Below, piece by piece: positions 42,801 through 50,964 of a DNA stretch of 53,824 nucleotides. The position numbers were made by a program, and so were the translations under genes. The stretch is taken from contig JAQGPA010000174.1 of assembly GCA_028293325.1 (NCBI GenBank), forward strand, positions 1-53,824, in the 5' to 3' direction. Within the stretch, counting starts at the first letter, position 1; the number at the start of each line of letters is the position of its first letter. The notes under the pieces are model-generated. The model was given only the letters and a program-made list of their open reading frames with translations, did not search any database and was not told where the DNA came from. Source of the stretch: Pedosphaera sp. (lineage in GTDB: Bacteria; Verrucomicrobiota; Verrucomicrobiia; Limisphaerales; Pedosphaeraceae).

Positions 42801-45409
42801 GCGTTGTAACCGTTCGTGATTCGAGGAAGAGTGCCAAAAGTGCAAGTGTCAAAAATGTTGTTAAAGGCATCCCATTCATGCGATCCTAATTGGGTAGTTC
42901 CTACAAAGGTTCCCCAAAACAAATTGTTCGAAAGCGACAAGGAGGACGTTGAATTGGCTGTGGCATTAAAGCCCGATCGAGCGAACAAATTGTTGTTCAG
43001 GATTGTGGTGGTGCCCGCGCTCAAGGTGGTAAAGTTGTTGGTACCACTCCAAAAGGAGCAGTCCTGAACTAGCAGGTTGGTGTAGCAGTGGGTGCTCGTA
43101 TCGTACAAATGTGAACCGCCACCGGCAGGACACGCAAATTGGGTAAAGCGATATTGGCCGGTGGGTTCCACGCTGCCAAAAGGGTTTACAGTAATGCCCA
43201 AGGAAGCATTGGTTCCACCCAATGCCACAGACTGTTCCTGTACCGATGAATAGCGAACAAACCAGTTGGGGGCCAAGGGCGTGCCGGTGGAGACAATAGC
43301 ACTCCCGTCTTGAAGCCAGATACCAGTTTCGTTGTAGGTGGCGATGGCGGTCCCATTGGTTACGGTCAAGGTGGCGTTAGTGATGGCGAATTGATCGACG
43401 AGGTAATCAATGGGATCATAGTGATAGCCTAAGTCGGGGGCATTGGTGTCGCGCTGGGCTCGGGGGCTTAAGGTCGTGTCGGCCGAAATGGTGGCATTTG
43501 AATAGACCAAGGGCGGATAGGTGGTGGTTTGCGGCAAGATCGCCAGCATGGGAGCGCTAAGGTTGGTGGTGCCGGCATTGCGGTAAGGGCTGTTGTCCGT
43601 CAAATAATGCGAGGCAGCCCCCATCGTCTGAAAGATGGAGCTGTCCGCATTGGTGGCATTGTTGCCGCCGCTGAAAGTGCCCCAGTTGGTGATGGAGGCC
43701 AGGATGCTGTTGGTCAGAGACACCGTGCCGTTGTCAAACAGCTGGCTGGCCTGATCGATGGTTAAATGCTCGCACAAAGCGGTCGATGCACTGAGGGCGT
43801 GGAGAGCATAACCTCCCGACTGATAAATCAGCGTATTTCTGACGTTGACGGTTGAAGCCGAAATGTAAATGGAGTTCGAACACCCGACAAACTGGGAGTT
43901 CCGGATCGAGGTTACAGAATTGCCGCTTCCCTGGATTCCGATACTGGCATAGAGAATCCGCACGTAATTCAAATCTGCCCCGGGGGAAATGCCGCTGCAA
44001 AAGAGGGCTGCGGTTGCATAATATCCGCTGGGTGTACCGGTGGATCCGCTGATGGTTTCACCCACCGAGTTATCATCCTTGGCCGTGAAGACTGCGGGAC
44101 GGTAAGGGGCCGTTTGGCAGTTGAGGGTTCCGGAGATGCTTAGTTCAGCCAAGTTGGTGTTGGCGTATTTGACGACCGTGTTGCCTTCAATGGTGGTGGT
44201 GCCGCTCAGGTTCACTGTGCCGCTGACTAAATAGGTGCTGTCACCCTTAAAATTAAAATTGGTCTGTGAAGTTGCCAGCGTATAGTCCAACACCAGCCCT
44301 TTGGCCGGGGAGGAGAGTGCCGCCAGCTTGAAGGCAGACGTGTCTTTGACGGCGAACTTGGGCTCGGGAAGTAATCTTTGCAAGGCGAGGCGATGTAGCA
44401 CGGAGTCCGGTGAGGTGTGCAACTGGGCGGTGGTGGCGGCAGGCGCAGGTGGAAGCGTGTCCAATTGGGGCTGGATTTGAGAGACAGGCACTTCCTCGAC
44501 CAAGACGGTGCGGCCGCCAAAGTTGGCCCACTGCTTGTTGACGAGCACTTCATCGGATGCGGTTCCCACCATGAAGGCTTTCCCCTGGCCCATCTGCATG
44601 GCGCCGAAGTCAAGCTGCTGGTCGGGGCCGCCCCGCATTTGACGGCGGGTGACTCCCGGTTTGGGCGGATCAATAAACTCCGTCAGCACGTCCAGGCGTG
44701 TGGTGGCCGGGTTCAGGCCCCACTCCGTGGGTGAAGGCGGGCACTCTCTCAGGATTACATCTTGTTCCAGGCCCGCCTGGGTATAGGTGTACCGAATGTC
44801 AGCCTTAAAATCGGTAAAGGCATCGGCGTAGAGCACCTGGTTTTTGGTGGGCAAAAGTTCGCCGATGGAATCCTTGAGTTCAGCAATGAGCACGTTGGTG
44901 CCGGTGGCGGCATCAAAATAGCTCAAGCCCAAGATATGTCCGCGCAGATGTTTGCCCTCCGGCGTGGTGATGTCGATCGCCCCGGCTGAATTGATATTGG
45001 CGGCAAAGGTGACTTGATGCTGACCGTGAGCGGCGATGGCGCCCGTGGGGGTAATCTGGATATCGGTGCTGGCCTCCACCCACTGGCCGTCCTGCCAATA
45101 GTGCATGCCCGTCTGAATTTCGTTATAGGAATGAATATGCTGCCTCACCTCGCCCCGGGGGCCGGTTTCGGTGGTGGTGCGTTGCCACGTCCGGTGGTTG
45201 GCCCCTTTGGCGACGACGGTGTAAGGAGTTGTTTCCACTTCGGCCTGTGAAGCGAGAGTGGATTGAGAATTTCCTTGCGCATGTAAGTCGTTCGCCAATG
45301 CAAACAGCACAATGGTTAGTGCCGGGAGCAATACGCAAAGTCGCCGTGCGGAATAAAATGAAGGAGAACCAAGGGTGGGTTCGTCGGACGAAATATCATT
45401 ATGTTGCAT
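33830..45409 (-). CDS. Giant secreted multidomain surface protein (LamG, Ig, propeller, beta-helix)
   Basis: The 3,859-aa product starts at ATG 45409 (AAGGTG upstream) with a signal peptide ending LHAQG (about 44). Rough order by residue: N-terminal conserved region 45-390; beta-helix-like repeats 390-950; calcium-binding TSP3/EF-like segment 955-1005 (DTDGDGLPDYFEDKNGNG, DTDYDGRNDAQE); LamG 1 1007-1230; Ig-like 1230-1320; NHL/YncE-like propeller 1326-1896 (VDRFGNVWVAN, VDSYNNVWVANG); bacterial Ig domains; LamG 2 about 2180-2410; more Ig domains with I.SPTN...F starts; two Ig domains 3253-3426; C-terminal right-handed beta-helix. No sortase, PEP-CTERM or lipid anchor is seen. Adhesion or polysaccharide binding is likely but inferred. 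Confidence 0.8.
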   Translation of the reverse strand: MQHNDISSDEPTLGSPSFYSARRLCVLLPALTIVLFALANDLHAQGNSQSTLASQAEVETTPYTVVAKGANHRTWQRTTTETGPRGEVRQHIHSYNEIQTGMHYWQDGQWVEASTDIQITPTGAIAAHGQHQVTFAANINSAGAIDITTPEGKHLRGHILGLSYFDAATGTNVLIAELKDSIGELLPTKNQVLYADAFTDFKADIRYTYTQAGLEQDVILRECPPSPTEWGLNPATTRLDVLTEFIDPPKPGVTRRQMRGGPDQQLDFGAMQMGQGKAFMVGTASDEVLVNKQWANFGGRTVLVEEVPVSQIQPQLDTLPPAPAATTAQLHTSPDSVLHRLALQRLLPEPKFAVKDTSAFKLAALSSPAKGLVLDYTLATSQTNFNFKGDSTYLVSGTVNLSGTTTIEGNTVVKYANTNLAELSISGTLNCQTAPYRPAVFTAKDDNSVGETISGSTGTPSGYYATAALFCSGISPGADLNYVRILYASIGIQGSGNSVTSIRNSQFVGCSNSIYISASTVNVRNTLIYQSGGYALHALSASTALCEHLTIDQASQLFDNGTVSLTNSILASITNWGTFSGGNNATNADSSIFQTMGAASHYLTDNSPYRNAGTTNLSAPMLAILPQTTTYPPLVYSNATISADTTLSPRAQRDTNAPDLGYHYDPIDYLVDQFAITNATLTVTNGTAIATYNETGIWLQDGSAIVSTGTPLAPNWFVRYSSVQEQSVALGGTNASLGITVNPFGSVEPTGQYRFTQFACPAGGGSHLYDTSTHCYTNLLVQDCSFWSGTNNFTTLSAGTTTILNNNLFARSGFNATANSTSSLSLSNNLFWGTFVGTTQLGSHEWDAFNNIFDTCTFGTLPRITNGYNAYINCGTGRLTPDFGNHDLILTNFVYTNGPLGNFYQVSTNLHDAGSTTANLVSLYHYTTTADQVKEANSVVDIGLHYVATTNGVPIDTDGDGLPDYFEDKNGNGGRDSGESDWNIIDTDYDGRNDAQELSDGTDPSNPNSVNSVLLGYWRFNTNTWVGEQGQLPQFSTNLQLVASWSTNAVLVNSNVANLKYRDLEVNNNANINCRNGTVSFWFKSGWNSTTTNSGTGPLSEGRLLELGVKNTANGWWAVVFNTNGTQLTFVTQTNGVGVTNLTSTVSWRSNDWHQIVVTYSLANSSLYLDGLAVVTNGLGVTNYPNFIARGLTGFNIGSDKDGANQARGQYEELKTFNYVWTGTAISNAYHSDALPLILNQPGNQAISAGQSATFTVVATSPSPLSYQWQFNGTDLSAATNASLFLSGIDYSEVGNYSVVVSNPVGSVSSTVAALELVDACTRTYTASDFNRGILLNLNYTNLPDQLQVNQNTKPFPYVNVTCAQTNWGTLLRVDANTGQIVGEYSTAPDFGTDNPGIHRVPRATGVDRFGNVWVANTAEFGSVNGTNMGSVTRIGLIMGGTRGSKDGQGHFYPDTNGLYLAPPFIYNTVLDRDGDGLIKTSRGLGDIRAWTNIQGGQTNYDAAGTRMVGTNLFRGVETADDEALLNYVRVNGTEVGTVAIDGNNDLWTVGHGSSHSINKVSGLTGLPGAEIAAPCGDCGGYSGLVDGSGVLWSAPGFFWNSPANGFPFLWLTATPSTGSPLCKSLGQGAGFPYGDCCLGVDPHSGKIWFTSDSNSHIAVYNTNGTYLTNYAHGSIYAQGVVVDSYNNVWVANGSVGSPNGAITVARLRTDGTLLANVSLSIDIQTNAIYGAGPVAVSVDSNEKIWVVNNRSVNLMRIDPNASGTNSTPTGVVDLVVPLPTRNGKDPNLNGHDDMTGFVSLGTTCPSGMWDFVHNGGQDNMTWGTLSWNAGMTNDSRITIQVRAANKVTDLPSQTFISVTNGVQTPAITGHYLEIRAILLASAGSTNSPALQSLTVYCGSAAVPTVSLVSPAASSKFPAPANISLSAAANDSGGTIKQVDFFADGTLLGHASAPLNGLYNFVWTNAPVGTHTLTASVTDYRGGTNISSGVQISVYRAARIVSPTNGTVIAACLPLTLQLSGLATSDGLSLPPGLTYAWSYISGLGTAVLSPGTVTFTNASATNATATFTVPGIYRLQLVVSDGLFTNATTADITVLAGTTTATPLTSLVRNLGGSAIFSTTASGNGPFSYVWKTNGGVVAGQTSSNLTIASIVAADLTTYSVVVSGACDSVTKSALLTTNGQCWPTNLVSWWQAQGNARDSVGTNDGTLTPGVTYDVGKVGQAFAFHGNYQLVVVPDAPSLNPTSGLTLEGWVRPSGFGANVVGSTAIVGKDDLSTNRQYSLAMTPVPNTTDWVFRGNLVLAGGSVSTNVNGTTHIQSNTWYHVAMTYDASSLKLYVNGSLEATAAVSGSINTTTNAFAIGGSTSPWYDSQFDGHFLGLVDEVGLYGRALSITEIQSITNAAGAAQCGSPTDGIMTNQITYLGATLSSYNPEPGQTITVTNSWLGGPLPTSISPMNFTLTGPNSTLYNYNLDLGESTLSWHDITTIPIALAIPAYFPLGTYTLILRWQAPLLNATLNDDGCLGGAYNYNVAQFNLTNGVRVNLSSPTNLSNLSQSPTTITVSASNSNPALSITNLTLFVNGNYQGDLEQAAGTFTWTPASNGNYTITVVATDILGNSGAKSVTVGVGAAPGIVMTSPDDQHNFDQPDQPGYIMLSAITNALGGVTDVDFWANGMLLAHGASTGSNYSYTWTNAYSGNYTISAVALGGGGPIQTSAPVNIKATYITVNQSTPAHLFGRIGQTLTNAGNWLGGPADEAFNPSTRVHTGTVDLNCNFINFQSARLWSNYTTFTQTIFIPTNATPGTYVLEHLMDEGCKRVTMMHGTNVTDVRAGGYYNVGTITIISGGVGGALPQVAITSPVNYTNIYPSTNISIIANASETGGTITNVEFYVNGILVGHSTNAPYTVSWTNTIPGRYSLRAVAYDAAGISSTSEAITINDVQFPLTLLTTTPVYSIGTPGQRIPVIFTWTGGPTVANEFPWVTLYNAIAQVGFSWDALASQPTTTLWTNGATITGNISIPGDTPAGTYAISLFMTNADVNHYVMNPGVGVVSSGAGSTLSYQVGSLIVSSGISVSIADPIANSTHPVGSPLSINAMASRISTTPIAKLEFYANTNKIGEVAQGLGTVSWTPLTAGSYNLKVVATDNSGNSASNQVAVSVYGAPVVGITSPTNNQAFTPYANLTLTATATEAGGTVGRVEYYTNGVLFGLSTNGPNYGVLWNNAQFCGNASLQAVAYDGVGIVGTSAVVRVSYQYVVSPAAITKDLGANTTFTCPASAAGYQWQFNGTNIGGATSSSYTVTSIAATNEGSYTVVLSTPCGSIVSSPGVLTVNNAPVITQQPVGVSVPVSSNATFSVTARGSVPLYYQWYKGSYMGGSAAISGATSSSITFSNVQLTNLGLYTVVISNTAGIVTSARAYLNAAIYLGLTNSPPGDGTMTNPFACSDPAAYSAIIATNQPYRSFYYSDGIYQSYGGGYHIKNTINYFTNYVYGQGTAWEGCKHFGRGTSNTTVRLMPHQFYDDGSTNLIYPHTLFSADGGAWTGGFELHDMTLDCNATNQADWTNYLVNGNTFTAVAASGSDMLFTNLVIIHFGSKGAECFALIADTGGFAGPTVKCDVVNIKVTDCTFTSPATGNSGGMTAVNFGTEWPAYSSDIRSLMVTNCTFRDLRSDFRGVNAVSAPVMVNCLVSNSPTGWYREPGGDGNNNLQNMNYNFLLTGNRFENVDFPVAVGTHPGNWPMSGITVVSNLMIFDPTSFIQGFSATGDAASFAPIYTLTATDNTIRFADGLPNPSSPSQGLNFASSVITSLVVSNNVISLGNGREIIVGTHRVTNKTFQNNVDNQGNQLLIHDENGLNYSQQSPPP

Positions 45410-45996
45410 AGGCACCTTTTTTTGTTTTCCGGAAAACTCCTTGTTTACGACCTCGTCCGCACAGACCAAGTCGGAATTTGTTGTGAGACTATATCTATTT
45501 TTCGAGGCAGCAAGAAATATGTTTCAAAATCGAAAGCTATAACTTTCCCTAATTGAAACTTCCGGAAAGGAACTGCGAATAAGAAAAACTCTTTAGGAAA
45601 TTCATTTTTTCGTAAATTTAGGCACTTATTTTAATACGTGTGAAAAACAACCGATCTTTCAATAATCGTCATTAATTGGAATTTATTTTCCAAACAACCT
45701 AGAGGTGTAAAAAAGTCAGCCTGAAAATTTCCCTCTTGGAAAAATAAATTGATGGCGAAACCTTCACCGACAAAGTTTGCCCTCAATTCTCGTCACGAAT
45801 TGTGCGCAGCATTGCTTTTAGCGAACTTGGTGCAGAAGGATTATTCTCCTAGCAGGCTGCTGAAAAACGAGGTGTTTTTTGTTTTTTGCATGGTTTGTCG
45901 GTCTTGGACTCCAAATCATTCCGGTTCCGTTGCCGCTTGACCATTTTTTGGCGGTTCTTTGAGTTATTTGGAGCCGGCTCTTTCTGGTTTTTTTGC
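45410..45996. other. AT-rich upstream region of the giant gene and edge of the IS remnant
   Basis: Positions 45410-45840 are AT-rich with no gene and probably hold the giant gene's promoter on the minus strand. From about 45850 the sequence GCAGGCTGCTGAAAAAC resembles the terminal sequences of some insertion elements and may mark the edge of the transposase remnant. I could not find a matching inverted repeat on the other side. Confidence 0.35.
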
Positions 45997-46512
45997 TCAT
46001 CCGGGCGGCGCACTCAAAGCCAGTCTGGTCATCCTCAAAAGATTGTAAGCTCCCGCCACGAAATACACCCACGCCTGCGTTCGTTCTATCCCCCGGTAGC
46101 GGGTCTTTCTCAATCCACCCACCGTTTTCATCCACCCAAAGATTTCCTCCACCCGCTTGCGGAGCCGCTGGCTGGTCTGATAGCCCTTGGCCCTGGTGGT
46201 GCGTCCGTCCAAGCCTTCCACTTGCACGTTTTCCTTGCAGGCCGCGTGCGGGGACACTTCCCGCTCCCGGCAGCCGGACACAAACTTCTTTTGGTGATAC
46301 GCCTTGTCGGCTCCCAGCGTCGTGACCTGGGCGCCGTGCAGTTGCCGGTGTTGGTCCACCTGCGCCAGCGCCCCCATCCATTGGCTGACGGCCCCTTCGG
46401 TCACGCCCAGAGCCTCGGCGATCTCCCGCTGGCTCCAACCCTCTTGATGCAGTTCCAAAGCCCGCCAGCGCCGGGCTTCCTTCCAGTCGTGTGGCCGCGA
46501 ACATGTCTGCAT
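45997..46512 (-). pseudogene. Chimeric transposase remnant: IS630-like HTH joined to IS5-like C-terminus
   Basis: The 171-codon frame opens with an IS630-type helix-turn-helix (HDWKEARRWRALELHQEGWS, REIAEALGVTEGAVSQWM). It then passes at about residue 50-55 into the C-terminal part of an IS5-type DDE transposase: TLGADKAYHQKKFVSGCRER, GRTTRAKGYQTSQRLRKRVE, EIFGWMKTVGGLRKTRYRGI, AGAYNLLRMTRLAL. The first catalytic aspartates of either family are missing, so it cannot transpose. The simplest origin is a deletion between two nested insertion elements that happened to stay in frame. The whole element seems to span about 45850-46550. Confidence 0.75.
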
Positions 46513-46595
46513 ACCCACTTCTAAACCTTGAAAAAAACTTTAGCAACTCATGCAACGACCTGTAAAATGGAGAGCAGAGGATTGATTCTAAAGGG

Positions 46596-46624
46596 AGGCT
46601 CTCGATTTGAGAGCCTGCTTTTTT
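46596..46624 (+). terminator. Intrinsic terminator-like hairpin
   Basis: Stem AGGCTCTC / GAGAGCCT with loop GATTT, followed by GCTTTTTT. Oriented for plus-strand transcripts, but no plus-strand gene precedes it; probably a leftover of a lost gene or of the IS element. Confidence 0.6.
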
Positions 46625-47047
46625 CTTACAGACTCTGCGAATCAAATAAGACCAGCTTACCATCTGCGAGTATTAGGCGTTGACTGCCAACCCTGTGCGG
46701 ATTCCAGAGGAGCCCTTGATTCTACAGCGCGAAACAGCTCGAACAGGCTGTTTTTATGAAAGGGCTTGAGGAAAACTTATTCTTCGCTTTGAACAACCGA
46801 CGTCAACCCTTAAACCTTTCAAAACGCAACAGCGCCCATCGCATTCACACTCTTGGTTAGGCGTGTTTCATCAATGCCGGTTGCAAAGCTGAAGAGGACA
46901 AATTCAGCGGCGATCGATGCATCAGCCGTACAAAGCCCAAGTCTGCGTTTGTGCAGTCCTAATGAAACAACCATTCCGCAACACTGATCATGACAGTAAT
47001 TTTTTCTTCACAACGACTTCATGCTTGCCCATAATTCGGCATAAAAT
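46625..47047. other. Noncoding stretch
   Basis: No gene or RNA recognised. It separates the IS remnant and terminator from the 3' end of the 1,257-aa membrane protein gene. Confidence 0.4.
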
Positions 47048-50000
47048 TTACCGGCCCATGAACCAGATCAACACCTGGAGTGCCGTCATTCCCCCTGAGG
47101 AAACAAACACCGTGGTGACTACAGGATTTTTCCAGAAGAGAGCAAACGCCCCGCGTTGCAATTGACGGATTTCTTCCAGCAGCCGTTCGGCTTGGGCGGC
47201 ATCGTTTTGTTCCGCATCAGCCGCAATGCGTGCCTGGAGTTGCTTCAATTTTGCAGCCAAACTCTCCTCGGTTTTGCGCTTGGCCTCCTTGGCGGTCTGT
47301 TGAAGAATGGCGACACTGGCCAACGCCAGCACCAGGTTGGAAATAAAGATGAGGATGAGCGGTGGAGGCCAAGCCCATCGGTCCCACCAACCGTTACGCG
47401 CCAGCATCAGCACAAAAAGCAGCAGGGCCGGATAATAAACCAATCGACCAACGCGTTCTGTCAATTCCGCAATCAACTGGAGGCCAATCCAGCCGTTCAG
47501 ATACTCCGCGCTGAGATTCCCCCATTGCCGGCTGAAGTGATGGCGTGTGGCTTCGGGATAATCCGTGGATTCGAGATTGAGCTTAAGGATGAATTGACGG
47601 CACAGAAGCACGGCATCAACCGTGAAGAGCGCCAGCACGAGAAATCCAATTCCGGCGCACGAGACCAGCGCCCGATTCCACCTGAGAGCGGTTGGCCCGC
47701 GCACCGCATCAAAGGGTTGATCAAATAACACCACGAACAGTCCGATATAGAGCAGCAAGGGCAAAGCGATGCGCAACATACGACGCGAGAAGTGTCCGTT
47801 TTCTCGATAGACGCTCCAGAGCTTCGAGGCACAGATATGATCTGATGATTGTGGAGTCTTGGCGTGCAGAAAAAAGAAAAACAATTGACTAAAAATCTCC
47901 GCGCGGGCAAGGGGCGTTTTTGCTGGAAGTCGTGGGAGCGAGAGGCGGAATTTCCGGGTCAGGGCGAAGAACGCCTCACGCATTCGGTAGTATAACCCGA
48001 AGCTAAAACAAACGGCAGATGCAAAAACAAAAAAGCGAAGCACCTGTGCCGGCCAAGCGCTGACTCCATTCTTTAGGCTGAAAGGTTCACCGTCCGGACG
48101 GTTGAAGGTATCGTGCCACATGGCATTGCCCAAGCCAAACGCCAAGGCACCAAAGCCAATTGCGGTGATCCAGAAACAAACGAGCCGCCGACAACGCAAC
48201 CCGAATATTTCCACGGCGGCTTTTCTCGCCGCAGCCGCAGTGTTCAGTGCTGCCACAGGAGTGCTAACCGAGGTCAATTTCTTCAGCAGCTTGTCAAGCA
48301 ATCGACGCTGATCAAATCGCTCCCTCAAGCGGCGAGTTGTGCCGCCATATAGCCAACGCGGCATCTGTGAACATCTCTGCCGGGCAAAATGAATTGCGGC
48401 AGCAATGGATTGCGGCGGGAAGTCTTCGTGCTTTAGCATTCGATTCAAAAGCACCACCAGAGCTGCAGCCTGTGCTTCCAGATGTTTTTCCTCCGTGTAA
48501 CGGGTCTCCTGTTGCGCGGTGGTTTGCTTCGCACTTTGCTCTTTTTCCAACAAGAATTTGTAGTAAGCCTCCGCGGGACCTACCGGCTGGAGGCTTGGAC
48601 TTTCAGGCGATCCGGAACTTGGAGGGGGTGCCGGCCATGGGGTGCGAAATGGAGGGGGTAATTGCTCAAGCATCCATTGGCAAATCGGTTCTGAACTGGC
48701 GCGAAGCTGTTTCAACAATGCCTCAGCGCCCTCCGGACCGCCAACGTCTTCCTCCGAATAATCAAGCGCCTCGCCGCAAAAGTTCCACCCGCTCATGGTC
48801 AAACGCCGCAGAGGAATCCAAAACCAGCAGATCGCTGCCACAAGGACAAAGGCCGAGAAAAGGCCTAACCGGAGATGGCTTTGGGCATAATCAGGATGAG
48901 CCTTGTACGTTTCACTCAAGGTCAACGGATGGAGCCATGGGCCATGGGTCGGATCAGTGGGATGGCTAGCCATGGCGAGCAAGGCGTTTGACACGCTTAA
49001 ATCCACGGCCATGTGATTGCCAATCTCAAAGCGGCGAGGTGAAACCGCCACCAATTCATTGAGATTCGTGTTGCCCAAGGCCGCGAGCGCGGCGGCAAAT
49101 TGAGCGGTCTGTGCGCTATCACGGAAAGGCGCCACACCTTGTTGCAAATCCGGATGCAGCGTCAAACCATAGCCACTCGCAACGAGCAGATCACGAGTCC
49201 AGTCGCGTTCGCGTGGATGGCAGAACCGTGCGTCGAGGTCGGTCGTGAAGAAGACAGCCTCAGGAAACTGAGGCCGCAGGGCTTGCAATATGAGAAGCGT
49301 ATCATAAACGTCACTTCCCACAATGCCCACCGCCTTGATGTGACCACGATCTTCGCGCTGAAGCTGCAGTTCCAAGTCGGCCAACTGCCCTCCCAGTCGG
49401 GCCAGGTAATCGAACTGTGCCTGCCCTTCAGCTTTGTTTGCGTCGGGCACCCAGTTGCGTAGCTCCTCAATGGAAGTCGGGCGCTCTTTCGCCCCATCTT
49501 TGTTTCCCGCCGTATGGCTTCCCGTTGCAGAATTCTCTCCCACAGTCTGGCCGTCGAGCCCACGTAAATAGACGAAGGAATGAAAATTCGTCGGCATGGG
49601 AATTTTGCCTTGAATATATCCCTGGACAAAGTCGGAGCGCCTGGTCTTGTTGGTGGGGCTCGTCTGGCGCAATGCCAATTCGGCCGCGTAGGTCAGTGAA
49701 AGAGTCCGCCCATAGAACGTATCCCATTCTGAAATCAGCACGACATGATTGTTCGTATCAATCATGTCGACATCGCCCAAGGACAATTCGTTAAAAATCT
49801 CCCTGGCAAGTTGAGCGTCCGTGGCGGCAAAATTATGGAACGATTTGAACCCATTTCTCTCGATTTCAGCCTTCACCGATTTACGCGGGATATCATCACA
49901 ATTGGTTACCAGCACTTCGTCCATGGCACTCGGGGTGGCACAATAGAGGTCGATGTGTTGGAGAACGTTTGATGCCAGCAGCTCCAGGCCTTGGTTTGGG

Positions 50001-50821
50001 ATGACCGACATCGATTCGACGCGAGACAGTGGCCCGGGGAGCATGGCGCGGAGCGTGGCGGAACGACGGGGCCCCATCATAGACACCCTTGTGCCATCAT
50101 CCTTATCGATCAGAGACTCCAAGAGGAGAGGCAGGCAAAGCAGTGGATCTTCTTCAAAAAAACTATCGTCCAGCCATATTACCAGCACTTTGGGCTGGGA
50201 ACTGCCAGTGTGGGGAAAGAACGTTCGCGGCTGATACCACTCATAGCGCAAATCCATGTAGAAAGAGCCGTTGGTGCCCGCAACCATCTGCTTCCACAAC
50301 GTATTATCAGTTCCTTCAACGGTATTGGTGCGCTGCTTTACCCTGCCAACTTCATGCTGGGTTGGCCATTGAATCTTCAGGGCTCCGATATGTTCGGCGT
50401 CCTCAGGCGCAAAGCCCGATTGGCCCAGCGCCGACACGATGGCGAAGCGGCTTCGAATGCGGCTCTCCTGGTCTTCGCTGTACTGGCCGCCGGAGAGCAT
50501 GACGGGAAGCAAGAGTATGTCATTCGTTGATTCCCGCCGCTCATGGATTTGCTCGATCAGAATGTTGAGATTTGCCTGGGTCTGAACCTCGCTATTATTC
50601 CCGGCATGTTGGTCCGCACTTTTGAAGGGGTCTTCCCACAGCCGCGCTTCCAACGTTTGCTCGCCAACGAATGACCGTGTCCCGCCCGCTGGCGTCACTG
50701 GCCGGTTGCTGGCGAGGTTATGGGAAACGAGCCATATACCTCCGGCCAGTGTCAACAATGCCAACAAGCTGTTGAGATTCAGCGGAGAAGATCCCCCGCC
50801 CTCTGAATCTCGCTCAGCCAT
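47048..50821 (-). CDS. Large multi-span membrane protein with receptor-like extracytoplasmic region
   Basis: The 1,257-aa product has an N-terminal span (about 16-36). A 600-residue extracytoplasmic region follows, with features of a type-1 periplasmic-binding fold: DILLLPVMLSGGQYS, HVVLISEWDTFYGRTL, KAVGIVGSDVYDTLLILQAL and AVFFTTDLDARF. Then come a span at about 650-672, a cytosolic Pro-rich and helical segment (690-870), six to seven spans (from about 880), a coiled coil (about 1172-1222) and a last span at the C-terminus. It has an excellent SD (AGGAGGA) before ATG 50821. It lies 143 bp after the ankyrin lipoprotein gene on the same strand. The family is uncharacterised as far as I know; a membrane sensor or signal relay is the best guess. 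Confidence 0.6.
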   Translation of the reverse strand: MAERDSEGGGSSPLNLNSLLALLTLAGGIWLVSHNLASNRPVTPAGGTRSFVGEQTLEARLWEDPFKSADQHAGNNSEVQTQANLNILIEQIHERRESTNDILLLPVMLSGGQYSEDQESRIRSRFAIVSALGQSGFAPEDAEHIGALKIQWPTQHEVGRVKQRTNTVEGTDNTLWKQMVAGTNGSFYMDLRYEWYQPRTFFPHTGSSQPKVLVIWLDDSFFEEDPLLCLPLLLESLIDKDDGTRVSMMGPRRSATLRAMLPGPLSRVESMSVIPNQGLELLASNVLQHIDLYCATPSAMDEVLVTNCDDIPRKSVKAEIERNGFKSFHNFAATDAQLAREIFNELSLGDVDMIDTNNHVVLISEWDTFYGRTLSLTYAAELALRQTSPTNKTRRSDFVQGYIQGKIPMPTNFHSFVYLRGLDGQTVGENSATGSHTAGNKDGAKERPTSIEELRNWVPDANKAEGQAQFDYLARLGGQLADLELQLQREDRGHIKAVGIVGSDVYDTLLILQALRPQFPEAVFFTTDLDARFCHPRERDWTRDLLVASGYGLTLHPDLQQGVAPFRDSAQTAQFAAALAALGNTNLNELVAVSPRRFEIGNHMAVDLSVSNALLAMASHPTDPTHGPWLHPLTLSETYKAHPDYAQSHLRLGLFSAFVLVAAICWFWIPLRRLTMSGWNFCGEALDYSEEDVGGPEGAEALLKQLRASSEPICQWMLEQLPPPFRTPWPAPPPSSGSPESPSLQPVGPAEAYYKFLLEKEQSAKQTTAQQETRYTEEKHLEAQAAALVVLLNRMLKHEDFPPQSIAAAIHFARQRCSQMPRWLYGGTTRRLRERFDQRRLLDKLLKKLTSVSTPVAALNTAAAARKAAVEIFGLRCRRLVCFWITAIGFGALAFGLGNAMWHDTFNRPDGEPFSLKNGVSAWPAQVLRFFVFASAVCFSFGLYYRMREAFFALTRKFRLSLPRLPAKTPLARAEIFSQLFFFFLHAKTPQSSDHICASKLWSVYRENGHFSRRMLRIALPLLLYIGLFVVLFDQPFDAVRGPTALRWNRALVSCAGIGFLVLALFTVDAVLLCRQFILKLNLESTDYPEATRHHFSRQWGNLSAEYLNGWIGLQLIAELTERVGRLVYYPALLLFVLMLARNGWWDRWAWPPPLILIFISNLVLALASVAILQQTAKEAKRKTEESLAAKLKQLQARIAADAEQNDAAQAERLLEEIRQLQRGAFALFWKNPVVTTVFVSSGGMTALQVLIWFMGR

Positions 50822-50964
50822 AAATTCCTCCTGTTTTTTGTTTGTCGTTCATGGATTGATTCTAAATACCCTTTGTGTCGCACCCACGCCATCGAGTTTA
50901 CTGTGGCTGAGCCTCAACAAGCTCATCGAGCGAAACACCGTCTATTATTGTTTGTCGTATTTTG

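Noticed and set aside
45818..46663. 281-codon frame over the IS remnant
   Set aside because: It is Gly/Arg-rich out-of-frame translation; the real transposase signature is in another frame at 45997-46512.
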